From: Shinella sp. PSBB067
Lineage (GTDB): Bacteria > Pseudomonadota > Alphaproteobacteria > Rhizobiales > Rhizobiaceae
Direction: 5' to 3'
Assembly (NCBI RefSeq): GCF_016839145.1
Contig: NZ_CP069303.1
Location: 1,798,001 to 1,862,000, forward strand
DNA: 64,000 nt
The position numbers were made by a program, and so were the translations under genes. Below are positions 27,884-39,300 of the stretch, piece after piece (positions within the stretch are counted from its first letter, which is position 1; every line of letters starts with the position of its first letter). The notes beneath the pieces are model-generated. The model did not search any database. It worked only from the letters and a program-made list of their open reading frames with translations, and was not told the DNA's origin.

Positions 27884-28775
27884 GGCTTTCGTTGCCACGC
27901 TTGTCGCCAATCCGTCAAATCCTGTCCTGGCGCCCGCCATCGCCGAAAAAGCGGCGGACGCCGTCAAGGCGTCCGGCCTCTACTGGCTCGCCGACGGCAT
28001 CGCCTGCGATATCGCGCTGCGCGACGATGGCGACATCCACGCCGCTCGCGACGCGATCCTCGCGGTCATTGCCGGCGCGCCGATCGACCTTGCCGTTCAG
28101 GAGACCGAGACTCGGCGCAAGAAGCTGCTGATCGCCGACATGGATTCGACAATGATCGGCCAGGAATGCATCGACGAGCTTGCCGCCGAAGTCGGCCTCA
28201 AGGACAAGGTCGCCGCCATCACCGCGCGCGCCATGAACGGCGAGATCGCCTTCGAGCCCGCCCTTCGCGAGCGCGTCGCCCTGCTGAAGGGCCTGCCGGT
28301 CTCCGTCATCGGCGACGTGATCGAAAAGCGCATCACGCTGACGCCCGGCGGGCGCCAGCTCATCGCGACCATGAAGGCGAAGGGCTATTACACCGCGCTC
28401 GTTTCCGGCGGCTTCACCGTCTTCACCAGCCGCATCGCCGAAACGCTCGGCTTTGACGAGAACCGGGCCAACATCCTGCTCCACGCCGACGGCAAGCTGA
28501 CCGGCGAGGTCGCCGAACCGATCCTCGGCAAGCAGGCCAAGGTGGACGCGCTCGTCGACATCGCCGAGCGCCTCGGCATTTCGCCCGGCGAAGCCATGGC
28601 CGTCGGCGACGGCGCGAACGACCTCGGCATGCTGCACCTTTCCGGCGCCGGCGTCGCGCTGCACGCCAAGCCCGCCGTCGCGGCCGAGGCGAAGATAAGG
28701 ATCGACCACGGCGACCTTACCGCCCTCCTCTATCTGCAGGGCTACCGCAAGTCCGACTTCGTGACCGGCGTCTGA
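27882..28775 (+). CDS. serB: Phosphoserine phosphatase
   Basis: This 297-residue haloacid-dehalogenase enzyme makes serine from phosphoserine. Catalytic [16 protein letters not shown] near residue 86 holds the nucleophile Asp, VSGGFTVF gives the second motif Ser, and [10 protein letters not shown] the metal-binding aspartates. The N-terminal 80 residues are the ACT-like extension seen in proteobacterial SerB. Start is ATG 27882, preceded by AAGG about nine bases earlier. The promoter must lie inside miaA because the two start codons overlap on opposite strands. Confidence 0.95.
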   Translation: MAFVATLVANPSNPVLAPAIAEKAADAVKASGLYWLADGIACDIALRDDGDIHAARDAILAVIAGAPIDLAVQETETRRKKLLIADMDSTMIGQECIDELAAEVGLKDKVAAITARAMNGEIAFEPALRERVALLKGLPVSVIGDVIEKRITLTPGGRQLIATMKAKGYYTALVSGGFTVFTSRIAETLGFDENRANILLHADGKLTGEVAEPILGKQAKVDALVDIAERLGISPGEAMAVGDGANDLGMLHLSGAGVALHAKPAVAAEAKIRIDHGDLTALLYLQGYRKSDFVTGV

Positions 28776-28794
28776 TCGTTTCCGTTCGGCAAAA

Positions 28795-28821
28795 GGCCGC
28801 TGAAGCGTCACCTCAGCGGCC
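28795..28821. terminator. Shared hairpin between serB and degP
   Basis: GGCCGCTGA (28795-28803) and TCAGCGGCC (28813-28821) pair perfectly over 9 bp. AAAA just before it on the plus strand gives the degP side a TTTT tail. It can serve both convergent genes. Confidence 0.65.
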
Positions 28822-28875
28822 CGAATCGAATTCTCCGGAATCAAAGGCAAGCCCCTGGCGGGACTCGCCTTTCCC

Positions 28876-30402
<1,527 letters not shown>

Positions 30403-30527
30403 GTTCGGCATCCTCTTCGTTCTGGCTGTCGCGGCGAGTGTTTGCGCCGGATACGGCAAAAATCAGTCCGCCGCGATGATTTGCCTGAAGTCTTGCCCGT
30501 CTTCGCCGCCGCTCGCAAGGGCGGGCT

Positions 30528-30716
30528 TCAGGCGCCGCGAATGAACCACACCATCACGACGCCGAGCGCGACGGCGGCAAGCCCGCAAACGCGCAGCTGC
30601 TGTTCGGAAATCTGCGGCAGATATTCCGCCATGCGCCGCAAAACCGAAGGGGCCAGTGCGTACACCAGCCCCTCGATGATCAGGAAGAACGCGATCCCCG
30701 TCAGGAAATCGGACAC
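30528..30716 (-). CDS. DUF2065 small membrane protein
   Basis: The 62-residue product has two hydrophobic segments, TGIAFFLIIEGLVYAL and VCGLAAVALGVVMVWFI, around a polar turn (RRMAEYLPQISEQQLR). That is the DUF2065 pattern, a family commonly encoded directly after hflC. The start is a GTG at 30716, ten bases past the hflC stop, and the stop precedes degP by 125 bases. Function is unknown; position suggests a link to the HflKC complex or envelope quality control. Confidence 0.88.
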   Translation of the reverse strand: MSDFLTGIAFFLIIEGLVYALAPSVLRRMAEYLPQISEQQLRVCGLAAVALGVVMVWFIRGA

Positions 30717-30726
30717 GGATACGTTC

Positions 30727-31674
30727 TCAGTTCGCCGGTGCCGGTGCCGGCGGCGTTGCCGTGCCGTTCGCCGCGCCCGGGGTCGCCGCAGGCATCGCGC
30801 CGTCGGCATTCTCGAAGTAGCGGAAGAATTCCGACTGCGGCGACAGGACCAGCGTCGTGTCCGGCGAGCTCATCGCATCCCGGTAGGCGCTCATCGACCG
30901 GTAGAAGTCGAAGAAGGCCGGGTCCTGCGAGAAGGCTTCGCCGAACACGCGGTTGCGTTCGCCTTCGCCTTCGCCTCGCAGGATTTCCGAGTCGCGCTGC
31001 GCGGCCGCGATGAACTCGACGACCTGGCGGTCGGCGATGGCGCGCCGGCGCTGGCCCGCCTCGTTACCGCGGGCGCGGATCAGCTCGGCTTCGGCAAGGC
31101 GCTCGGCCTTCATGCGCTCGAACGTCTGCTGCGAGACCTCCTGCGTCAGGTCGGTGCGGCGGATACGCACGTCGGAGATCGTCAGGCCGAGGTTGGAGGC
31201 GTCGTTCGTCAGTTCGCCGCGCACTTCGCGCATCATCGAGGCACGCTCTTCCGAAAGGGCGGATTCGAAGCCGCGCAGACCGTAGACGCGGCGAAGCGCG
31301 GCGTCGAGACGGGTGCGAAGGCGCGATTCCGCCGATTCGCGGTCGCCCGAGACCGCTTCGCGGAAGCGGCGGGCATCCGTGATCTTGTAGACCACGAAGG
31401 CGTCGACCTCGTAGAACTTGCCGCCCGAGACCTGGACGCGGATGTCGTCGAGGTCGAAGCGCAGCGCCTGGTCCTGGATATACTGGACGCTGTCGGCATC
31501 CATGAAGCCGAAGGGCAGCTTGAAGTAGAGGCCGGGCTCCGTCTTGACGTCCTGGATCTGGCCGAAGCGGATGACGATCGCCTGCTGGCGCTCGTTGACG
31601 ACGAACACCGACGAATAGGCGATGAAGAGGAGAACGCCGACGGCGATCAGAATGGCTGGTATACGGTTGCCCAT
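30727..31674 (-). CDS. hflC: HflC, FtsH-protease modulator
   Basis: This 315-residue SPFH/band-7 membrane protein partners HflK in the large ring around FtsH, limiting membrane protein degradation. One N-terminal membrane helix (IPAILIAVGVLLFIAYSSVFVV) precedes the SPFH domain (RQQAIVIRFGQIQDV) and a long helical region (RRAIADRQVVEFIAAAQRDSE). The tail is Pro/Ala-rich. Its ATG overlaps the last base of the hflK stop codon (TAATG), implying coupled translation. Confidence 0.95.
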   Translation of the reverse strand: MGNRIPAILIAVGVLLFIAYSSVFVVNERQQAIVIRFGQIQDVKTEPGLYFKLPFGFMDADSVQYIQDQALRFDLDDIRVQVSGGKFYEVDAFVVYKITDARRFREAVSGDRESAESRLRTRLDAALRRVYGLRGFESALSEERASMMREVRGELTNDASNLGLTISDVRIRRTDLTQEVSQQTFERMKAERLAEAELIRARGNEAGQRRRAIADRQVVEFIAAAQRDSEILRGEGEGERNRVFGEAFSQDPAFFDFYRSMSAYRDAMSSPDTTLVLSPQSEFFRYFENADGAMPAATPGAANGTATPPAPAPAN

Positions 31675-32798
31675 TACTGCGTGCCTCCGCTCTGCTGCTG
31701 CTGGGTCGTGGCACGGCCGAGCTCGTTCAGCGGAAGGAAGGGAACGACGCCCTGCCCGCCCTGCTTCTCGTCGATGATGACCTTCTTCGAGTTCTTCATC
31801 ACGCCTTCCATCGTTTCGAGGAAGAGGCGCTTGCGCGTGACGTCGGGGGCGATCTTGTACTGCTCGTAGACGGACAGGAAGCGCGCCGCCTCACCTTCCG
31901 CTTCCTTCACGACGCGGTCCTTGTAGGCGGCCGCTTCTTCGCGGACCTGCGCGGCCTGGCCGCGGGCAAGGCCGAGCTTCTGGTTGGCGTACTGGTTGGC
32001 TTCTTCAAGGAAGCGGTCCTCGTCCTGCTCGGCGCGCTGCACCTCGTCGAACGCGTCGGCCACTTCGCGCGGCGGAGCCGCATCCTCGATGGCGACGGTG
32101 TTGATGGAGATGCCGGCGCCATAGGCGTCCATGGTCGCCTGGATCGTCGTCTTCACGCCCTCGGCGATCGCCTGACGGTTGTCGCGGAAGATGTCCTGGG
32201 CCGGACGGCGGCCGACGACTTCGCGCATCGCGCTTTCGGAGACCTGCTGCAGCGTTTCGGCCGGATATTCGAGATTGAAGAGGTAGGCCTGCGGATCGGT
32301 GACGGAATAGAGCACCGAGAACTGCACGTTGACGATGTTCTGGTCGCCCGTCAGCATCAGGCCGGAGCTTTCGGAATTCGACGATGCCGTGCGGCGGCCG
32401 ATATTCTGCTGCTGTTCGGTGATCTTGACGAGTTCGACCGTCTCCAGCGGCCAGAGGTGGAAATGCAGGCCGGGCATGGAGACTTCCTGCTTCGGCTTGC
32501 CGAAGCGCAGCTCGACGCCCCGCTCGTCCGGCTGGACGGTGTAGATGGCGTTCATCAGCCAGAAGACGCCGAGAAGCAGCAGCGCGATGACGACGACGCC
32601 GCCGTTGAAGCCGCCGGGCATGACGTTCTTGAGCTGGTCCTGGCCACGCCGGATGATCTCCTCAAGGTCCGGTGGGCCGCCATTGCCGCCACCGCCGCCG
32701 CGGGGACGGTTCGGACCCTGCCCCCATGGCCCCTGATTGTTTCCGCCGCCGCCGCCGCCCCAAGGGCCGCCGCCGCCGTTCTGATTGCTCCAGGGCAT
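31674..32798 (-). CDS. hflK: HflK, FtsH-protease modulator
   Basis: The 374-residue partner of HflC has a Gly- and Asn-rich cytoplasmic N-terminus (first 40 residues), one membrane helix (GGVVVIALLLLGVFWLMNAIY), then the SPFH domain (VQPDERGVELRFGKP, MPGLHFHLWP) and a coiled coil. I chose ATG 32798 with GGAAAGAGG a few bases ahead; the frame runs open to 33281 opposite folA. It is first in the hflK-hflC-DUF2065 operon, and the 151 bases upstream should hold the promoter. Confidence 0.95.
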   Translation of the reverse strand: MPWSNQNGGGGPWGGGGGGNNQGPWGQGPNRPRGGGGGNGGPPDLEEIIRRGQDQLKNVMPGGFNGGVVVIALLLLGVFWLMNAIYTVQPDERGVELRFGKPKQEVSMPGLHFHLWPLETVELVKITEQQQNIGRRTASSNSESSGLMLTGDQNIVNVQFSVLYSVTDPQAYLFNLEYPAETLQQVSESAMREVVGRRPAQDIFRDNRQAIAEGVKTTIQATMDAYGAGISINTVAIEDAAPPREVADAFDEVQRAEQDEDRFLEEANQYANQKLGLARGQAAQVREEAAAYKDRVVKEAEGEAARFLSVYEQYKIAPDVTRKRLFLETMEGVMKNSKKVIIDEKQGGQGVVPFLPLNELGRATTQQQQSGGTQ

Positions 32799-32949
32799 CA
32801 ATACCTCTTTCCTTAAATCCCCATTACCGCATGTCGCGGATTGTTTCTCCACGATACGCGAGGTGAACCCGTTATAGGTATCCCTCCGGCACCTTTCAAC
32901 AAATCCGCGACCTGTTGCAGTCCCGTGCGGCAAAATAGTTCGTGATCGG

Positions 32950-33483
32950 CTAATTTTTGGTCCCGGAGGCCGCCTTTCGCCGCCAGGTGACGAAGTGCAT
33001 GGCGTGGCTGTCCTTCTCGCCCCGGGGGATGGGCTCTTCGGCGACCTTCTCGAAAACGGCCGGGTCGATCCCTGGAAAACGCGTATCGCCCTCGACGTCC
33101 GCATCGACTTGAGTGACGTGCAGGATGTCGGCGCGATCGAAGACCTGCGCATAGATCTGCCCGCCGCCGATGACGCAGACCTCATCGACGCCGAGCGCTT
33201 CGGCCTCACGCCGTGCGGCGGCGAGCCCCGCATCGAGCGAGGCGACCACCTCGGCACCCGGCGCGGAGAAACCTGCGTCACGGGTGATGACGATGTTCGG
33301 CCGCCCCGGCAGCGGCCGGCCGATCGAATCCCACGTCTTGCGCCCCATCAGCACGGGCTTGCCGAGGGTGAGCTGCTTGAAGCCCTTGAGGTCGGAGGGC
33401 AGCCGCCACGGCAGGTCGCCGTCGCGGCCGATGACGCCGTTTCTCGCGACGGCCACGACGAGAACGATCTTGGCTGGGCTCAT
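32950..33483 (-). CDS. folA: Dihydrofolate reductase
   Basis: The 177-residue enzyme reduces dihydrofolate to tetrahydrofolate with NADPH, replenishing what thymidylate synthase oxidises. VAVARNGVIGRDGDLPWRLP at the N-terminus holds the Trp and the loop over the active site, LMGRKTWDSIGRPLPGRPNIV the cofactor site, and VCVIGGGQIYAQ the second cofactor loop. It follows thyA on the same strand by 22 bases; the two form an operon. Confidence 0.96.
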   Translation of the reverse strand: MSPAKIVLVVAVARNGVIGRDGDLPWRLPSDLKGFKQLTLGKPVLMGRKTWDSIGRPLPGRPNIVITRDAGFSAPGAEVVASLDAGLAAARREAEALGVDEVCVIGGGQIYAQVFDRADILHVTQVDADVEGDTRFPGIDPAVFEKVAEEPIPRGEKDSHAMHFVTWRRKAASGTKN

Positions 33484-33505
33484 GCGGGGTCGCCTTTCGC
33501 GAAAA

Positions 33506-34300
33506 TCAGACGGCGATCGGCGCCTTGATGTTTGAATCGGCTTCGTAGCCGACCAGGGTGAAGTCCTCGAACTTGAAGGAGAAAAGGTCCTTCACCTCGG
33601 GATTGATCTTCATGAAGGGCAAGGGCTTCGGCCGGCGCGTCATCTGCTCGCGCACCTGCTCGAAATGGTTGGAATAGATGTGCGCGTCGCCCAGCGTGTG
33701 CACGAAATCGCCCGGCTGCAGGCCGGCCGCCTGCGCCACCATCATGGTGAGCAGCGCGTAGGAGGCGATGTTGAAGGGCACGCCGAGGAAGATGTCGGCG
33801 GAGCGCTGGTAGAGCTGGCAGGAGAGCCGGCCTTCCGACACGTAGAACTGGAACAGGCAGTGGCATGGCGGCAGCGCCATCTCGTCGACGAGCGCCGGGT
33901 TCCACGCCGAGACGATGTGCCGGCGGGAATTGGGATTGTTGCGGATGCTGTCGAGGACGGCGGCGATCTGGTCGAGGTGGCGGCCGTCATGGGTCGGCCA
34001 GGAACGCCACTGATAGCCGTAGACCGGGCCGAGATCGCCGTTCCCGTCGGCCCATTCGTCCCAGATGGTCACGCCGTTCTTGCGCAGATAGGCGACGTTC
34101 GTGTCGCCGTTCAGGAACCACAGGAGTTCGTGGATGATGGAACGCAGGTGCAGCTTCTTGGTGGTCAGCACCGGGAAGCCTTCGGAAAGATCGAAGCGCA
34201 TCTGGTAGCCGAAGACGCCGCGCGTGCCGGTGCCTGTCCGGTCGCCCCGGTCGGTGCCGTTTTCCATCACATGGGCGAGGAGGTCGAGATACTGCTGCAT
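33506..34300 (-). CDS. thyA: Thymidylate synthase
   Basis: This 264-residue enzyme methylates dUMP to dTMP with methylene-tetrahydrofolate. It starts [20 protein letters not shown], with the phosphate-binding [11 protein letters not shown], the catalytic Cys in [10 protein letters not shown], and [14 protein letters not shown]. The length equals that of E. coli ThyA. It heads the thyA-folA operon. The flavin-dependent ThyX is therefore not the only route in this organism. Confidence 0.97.
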   Translation of the reverse strand: MQQYLDLLAHVMENGTDRGDRTGTGTRGVFGYQMRFDLSEGFPVLTTKKLHLRSIIHELLWFLNGDTNVAYLRKNGVTIWDEWADGNGDLGPVYGYQWRSWPTHDGRHLDQIAAVLDSIRNNPNSRRHIVSAWNPALVDEMALPPCHCLFQFYVSEGRLSCQLYQRSADIFLGVPFNIASYALLTMMVAQAAGLQPGDFVHTLGDAHIYSNHFEQVREQMTRRPKPLPFMKINPEVKDLFSFKFEDFTLVGYEADSNIKAPIAV

Positions 34301-34387
34301 GGTCGCCGTCGATTCGTTGTCCAGCCTTCGATACTAGAGCCAGAACGGCGGCGACCATAGGGCGAAATGGGATTTTCCCGGCTTTCC

Positions 34388-34699
34388 TCAGGCGAGCGCA
34401 CCGAGCTTCCCGAGTTCCTTGGCGGCAAGATAGTAGAAGGTGACGCGCGACTTGGAGCGGTCGTCCGCCATCGCCTTGCAGACGGCCTCGACGGCCTTGT
34501 CGGCGGCCTCGCCCGTGATGCCGAGCTTCTTGCCGCACCATTTTTCCTTCACGCGGTTCAGCTCTTCCGGATCGGAGCAGGAGACGAGCGAGGAGTCGCG
34601 GTTGCGCAGGGCGATGCCCAGATGACTCACGATCTTCTTGACGATGGCCTCGTCGGCACCGCTGTCGTACTTGCGGACATCTGCGAGATAGTCTGTCAT
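34388..34699 (-). CDS. DUF2853-family protein
   Basis: This 103-residue soluble protein starts MTDYLADVRKYDSGADEAIV and ends YYLAAKELGKLGALA. The pattern matches DUF2853, a small helical alphaproteobacterial family of unknown function. Two cysteines (SCSD, KWCGKK) are present. It is transcribed toward thyA but 88 bases away, probably on its own promoter. Confidence 0.8.
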   Translation of the reverse strand: MTDYLADVRKYDSGADEAIVKKIVSHLGIALRNRDSSLVSCSDPEELNRVKEKWCGKKLGITGEAADKAVEAVCKAMADDRSKSRVTFYYLAAKELGKLGALA

Positions 34700-34870
34700 G
34701 GTGTCTCCTCTACGGTCACTCGGCCGCCGCCGTCATGACGGTCCCGCCGCATCGCCATGTTTTTCAAGCGGACGCGGCAAGTCAAGCGGGAATAAACGCC
34801 CCGCCCGCGCGCCGGGGCGAAACTTTGCCGGATATTGACATATGCCTCTTTCCTTGGCGCGGGGGAGCGC

Positions 34871-34876
34871 CTATAT
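34871..34876 (+). promoter_or_regulatory. Likely -10 of the tmRNA gene
   Basis: CTATAT, the usual rhizobial -10 form, lies about six bases before the inferred 5' end of the tmRNA acceptor piece. TTGACA at 34835-34840 is too far away (30 bases) to be its partner, so the -35 is unclear. Confidence 0.4.
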
Positions 34877-34881
34877 GTTGG

Positions 34882-35225
34882 ATGCTGCCTCGGCAGCTAT
34901 GGCAATAAACGGGCGGTGTAATAAACCCATTGGACCCGGGGGCGGTACCCGGCGCCTCCACCAAAAACCGGTCGATCTCGACGGACCGGCTTTTGATGGG
35001 GGCGAAATAGGATCGACAAGGGCGTAAAGATCGACTTTTTGCTCGGCATTGTACCACCGTTATCGGGCTAAACTTGTAGTTGCAAACGACAACTATGCGG
35101 AAGCTCGTCTCGCTGCCTAATGGCGGTGTGACACTTCACTCAAAGTCCTGACGGGTCGCACCGGCAGGCGGGGTCCGAAGGCACCTGGCAACAGAAGCCT
35201 TCACCTTCTCCAATCCCTTGAAATG
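34882..35225 (+). ncRNA. ssrA: Circularly permuted tmRNA (two-piece ssrA)
   Basis: The gene is in the permuted order of alphaproteobacteria. The acceptor piece comes first and ends CGCCTCC-A-CCA at 34953-34963; a 34-base linker is removed; then the coding piece opens GGGGGCGAAATAGG at 34998. The two ends pair as a 7-bp acceptor stem with the G-U at position 3 needed for alanine charging. The tag frame at 35082-35120 reads ANDNYAEARLAA then TAA. Downstream sequence to about 35225 should form the pseudoknots. Outer ends are approximate. The adaptor gene sspB follows. Confidence 0.95.
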
Positions 35226-35315
35226 GTCTATAGCTGTGCCAGATGACTCGTGCCGGAAGGCATGAGACGAACGAAGAATGCCTGAAAACAAAGGCTGGAA
35301 GAAAGACAGGAACGG

Positions 35316-35834
35316 ATGGCGCAAGACCACATTCGCTACGACATTCTCGCCCAGGACGCGCTGCGCAGCGTCATTCGCAAGGTCCTGTCCGAAATTGCGG
35401 TCACGGGTCATTTGCCGGGCGAGCATCATTTCTTCATCACCTTCCTGACCAACGCCCCGGGCGTGCGCATCTCGCAGCACCTCAAGGCAAAGTATTCCGA
35501 GCAGATGACCATCGTCATCCAGCATCAGTTCTGGGACCTCAAGGTCACCGAGAGCCTGTTCGAGATCGGCCTGTCCTTCTCCGACACGCCGGAAAAGCTC
35601 GTCATCCCCTTCAACGCCATCCGCGGCTTCTACGACCCGTCCGTCAGCTTCGAGCTGGAATTCGACGTGCCGGCGGTGGAAGAGGAGGAGGATCATTCCG
35701 CCGAGGTCACGGCCTACGCCGCTTCCCCCGAGAAGGTCGAGGACGCCGGCGAGGAGCCCGCCCCGCCGACCGGTGGCGACAACGGCAAGGGCGGCTCGGT
35801 CGTCTCGCTCGATTCCTTCCGCAAGAAGAACTGA
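35316..35834 (+). CDS. sspB: SspB-alpha, ClpXP adaptor
   Basis: The 172-residue product is the alphaproteobacterial form of SspB, which tethers ssrA-tagged proteins to ClpXP. The folded domain covers residues 1-120 (HHFFITFLTN, VRISQHLKAKY, MTIVIQHQFWDL, VIPFNAIRGFYDP). An acidic flexible linker follows, and the end SVVSLDSFRKKN is the ClpX-binding tail. It lies about 90 bases after the tmRNA gene that makes its target tag. The next two small genes follow closely and are likely co-transcribed. Confidence 0.93.
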   Translation: MAQDHIRYDILAQDALRSVIRKVLSEIAVTGHLPGEHHFFITFLTNAPGVRISQHLKAKYSEQMTIVIQHQFWDLKVTESLFEIGLSFSDTPEKLVIPFNAIRGFYDPSVSFELEFDVPAVEEEEDHSAEVTAYAASPEKVEDAGEEPAPPTGGDNGKGGSVVSLDSFRKKN

Positions 35835-35842
35835 GCCGTCCG

Positions 35843-36040
35843 ATGAGCGGCGACGTCGTCAATCTCCGCCAGTTCCGCAAGCAGAAGGCGCGCTCCGACA
35901 AGGAGAAGAAGGCCGAGCAGAACCGCATCGCCTTCGGCCGCACCAAGGCGGAGAAATCCTTGACGCACGCGCTGAACGACAAGGCCGAAAAGGCGCTCGA
36001 CCAGGGCCGCATCGAGCGGCCCGACGACGCGAAGGACTGA
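35843..36040 (+). CDS. DUF4169-family small basic protein
   Basis: This 65-residue, highly charged protein begins MSGDVVNLRQFRKQKARSDK and carries many Lys/Glu/Arg residues, consistent with DUF4169, a helical alphaproteobacterial family of unknown role. It starts eight bases after sspB, so it is in the same operon. Its NLRQFRKQK start resembles the SspB tail SLDSFRKK, which may be chance. Confidence 0.82.
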   Translation: MSGDVVNLRQFRKQKARSDKEKKAEQNRIAFGRTKAEKSLTHALNDKAEKALDQGRIERPDDAKD

Positions 36041-36121
36041 TATTTCCAGGCGGTTTCAGCCGCTTGCCGGAACATCCGGAATCGATCTGCCAACGACCTC
36101 AATCGCCGTGCGAGCATCGGC

Positions 36122-36352
36122 ATGATCCGCAAATATTCCACGACGCTGCACGGCCACCGCACCAGCTTTTCGCTGGAGCCCGCCTTCCATGACGAATTGA
36201 AGCGCATTGCCGGGGAACGCGGCATGCCGCTCGCCGCGCTCCTGCGCGAAATCGACGACGCGCGCGGCGTCGACGGCAACCTCTCCTCGGTCCTGCGCCT
36301 CTTCGTGCTGGAATGGCTGAAGCGAAGGCCCGGCAACGATCCGGTCAGTTGA
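36122..36352 (+). CDS. Ribbon-helix-helix domain protein
   Basis: The 76-residue protein starts MIRKYSTTLHGHRTSFSLEP, with a beta strand followed by two helices (FHDELKRIAGERGMPLAALLREID), the ribbon-helix-helix layout. Such proteins usually bind DNA as dimers. It is 81 bases past the DUF4169 gene, in the sspB run. Its 3' end overlaps the convergent AsmA gene by eight bases. Target unknown. Confidence 0.85.
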   Translation: MIRKYSTTLHGHRTSFSLEPAFHDELKRIAGERGMPLAALLREIDDARGVDGNLSSVLRLFVLEWLKRRPGNDPVS

Positions 36353-39300
36353 CGCCGGGCAGTTCCTCGAAGTTCAGGTTCTGCCCGCTGTTCACCGGCG
36401 GCAGTTCGCCGCCGCGCTCGACGCCTTCCTGCGGGGAGACCGGCAGGCGGCGGCGCCTGGCCTCCTCTTCCGCCTTGCGCGCCTCCTCGGCGGCCCGCTT
36501 CTCGGCCTGCCGGCGCGCCGCTTCCTGCGCTTCGAGGGCACGGCGGGCATCGTCGGCGGCCTGGCGCTTGACGCGCTCGGCCTCCTTGGCCGCCTGCTGC
36601 GCGGTGCGCTCCTGCTCGGCGCGCACGCGTGCCTCCGCACGCCGCCGCTCTTCTTCCTCCGCCTGCAGGCGCGCGGCCTCGGCAAGCGCCGCACGCGCTT
36701 CGGCGCGCGAGCGGTAGAGCGCCGCCTCCCGCCGCAGGCGCTGCTTTTCCAAGACGTTCGCCTGCAGCGTCTCCACGCGGCGGCGCTCCGTCTCGAAGCG
36801 GCGCAGCGACAGGTAGTTGGCAAGCGGCTGCACGTCGATCTCCATGCCCGGCGCCGCGACGGAACCGTGATAGCCGAGCACCACCTCCGGCTCGGCGCCG
36901 GCCAGCGCCTCCTCGCCCGCCTTGTAGGTCATCGAAAGACGACCCGTCATGGTCTCGTCGGCAAGCGCCACATCCGCATCGCCGGAAAGCAGGGCCCTGC
37001 CGTCCTCTGCCGCCACGCTCTGGACGCGCAGCTTGCCCCCCGCCAGCGCAAAGGGAATGCGCACCGCCCCCAGCGCCGCCTCACCGTTCAGCACGGCATC
37101 CGCGGCGAAACCCGCAACGCGTTCCGGCGTGATGTCGCCTTCGATGCGGTCCGCCTCCGCCAGCAGCGCGGGCAGCGCGCCGGTATCAAGCCCCCGCACC
37201 ACCAGGCCGGACACATTGGCCTCGCCCGAGCCGCTGGCGCCCTCGACCATGGCGCGAACGCTCTTGCCAGCCGCATCGACGGCCAGCGTCACGTCCGCCC
37301 TGCCGCCGGCGACCGCTCCGCCGGGACCCGACCACACCATCTTCGAAAGGTCCGCGCCGGAAAGCGCCGCCCGTGCCTCGAACAATCCGTTCTCCTCCGC
37401 CTTGGCGACCTTCAGCCGGCCGGAGAGCTTCCCGCCGAGCCAGTCGCCCGCCATGTCCGTGAGCGTCAGCTCGCCGCCCTTCCAGGCAAGGTTGCCCTTG
37501 AAGCCTTCCACCGCGCCATAGAGTCCAGGCCAGAACGATCCAGCCTCCAATGCCACGGTCATGTCGGCGCCCTCCTGAAGCGGCTGGCCGAGCGGCGCGG
37601 CGTTCAACCCGCCTTCGGCGACATCCGTCACCGAGCCGGCCACCGCCTCGGCAAGGAAGGCGAAATCCACCGTGTCGAAACGCAGCGCGCCCGTGCCCGC
37701 AAGCACCGGCGCCGTGCGGTCGAGCGTCAGCCTGCCGGAAAAGCCGTTTTGGTCCGCCTTGCCGGCAAGGTCGCTGATCGCGATGGCATCGGCGCTCGTC
37801 GCCACCGATGCCTGCAAGGTCAGCGGCAATCCCGCGCCGCCCTGCGGCAAGGCGATGCCGTTCATCATGAGGTAGGGTTCTATGTCGTCGCTCTTGACCG
37901 AAAGCGCGAGCGATCCGGTCGCAAAGTCCTCGGCAGAAAGGGCCGCCGTTCCCTTGGCGGAAATCGACGTGGTGCCGGCGTTGAAGGCGGCCGAAACGCT
38001 GGCCGGCCCCGCGGCGGGCTGCGTCAGACGAAACGTGACGCTGCCGTCAGGATCGGCGTCGAAGGGCAGCGGATCGAGCCCCATCTGCCCGGCAAGCACG
38101 ACGGACTGCGGATTGAAAAGACTGCCCTCCAGCTCGAAATCACTGCCGTCCAGCAGGCCGGCAAGGCTTGCGGCAGACAGTTTCATCTCGACGCGCCCGT
38201 CATTGACCGGCCCGGTCAGCGTGAAGGTCGCAGGCTTCCCCTCTTCCCCGGAAACGACCGCGCGAAGGGAAAGATCGGCGTCGTCATAGTAGCCCGCATT
38301 GGCGAGGAAGCGGGACAGCAGCGGATGGGCCGGCAGGTGGCGCGCCAGCAGTTCCGCGACCGGCCGCATCGCCGCCGCCTTCAGCCTGAGGTCGAGCCCG
38401 GCACTCGGGTCGAGCAGCGTGCCCCCGAGCGTGCCGCTCGCGGAAAGCGCGGCGCCTTCGAGCGCGGCGACATTCAGGCGGTCGAGGGTCAGGAGCCCGT
38501 CCTTCATCGACAGCACGGCATCGACGCCATCGGCGCTTTCGCCAAAGGCCAGCAGGCGATCCGCCTTGATGTCGAGCGCGATCGAATGGGCAAGCACCGT
38601 GGAGAGCGAGGCGTCGCCCGCCACGAGGCCGGCGAGCGCCTGGAGCGATTCCAGTTCCACCTCGCTGCCGCGCAATTGGAGCGAGAGCGCGGGCGCGGCA
38701 TCGGCGCGCGATTCCCGCTCCATCCGGCCCGTCAGCGACGCGCCGCCGACGGCGATCTCGAGGTTCTCGAAGCGCTGCAACTCGTCCGTCAGGTTCACCT
38801 CGGCGGAAAAACCGGCGGTCTTGAGCTTGCGGATTTCCGGATCGACGGAGCCCGCCAGCCACGCCGCAAGGCCCGAGGGCTGGTTGGAGGCGACCAGCAG
38901 GTTGCCGGTGAAGCCGCGGTTCGTGTGCAGCGTCAGGCGTCCCTTCGCCTCCAGCGCCGTGCGGCCGGGCAGGAGCGCTTCGGCACGGTCGATCCGCCAG
39001 CCGTCGCCGTCCGGCTTCACGTCAAGGCGGATTTCGCGCACCGTCGTGTCTCCCACCACCACCGCCGGCAGGAAGAGGTTCGCGCGGCCCGGCACCTGCG
39101 GGATCGGAATATCGGCGGCGATGGCGAGAAGCCCCTGGAGGCGCTGGCGGGCGGAAACCTGCGGGTTGCGCCCGGTCTTGCCGCCCTCCCCGTTCTTGCC
39201 GATGCGGCTGACGTCGATCTGCTGGCCGTCGGCGGTCAGGAGGAATTCCGGCGCGCGGCCCGTGTCGAGCGTCGCCTCGCCCGTTACCGTATAGGGATCC

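Noticed and set aside
34835..34840. TTGACA as -35 of the tmRNA promoter
   Set aside because: The nearest good -10 (CTATAT at 34871) is 30 bases away instead of about 17, and the sequence at the right distance is GC-rich.
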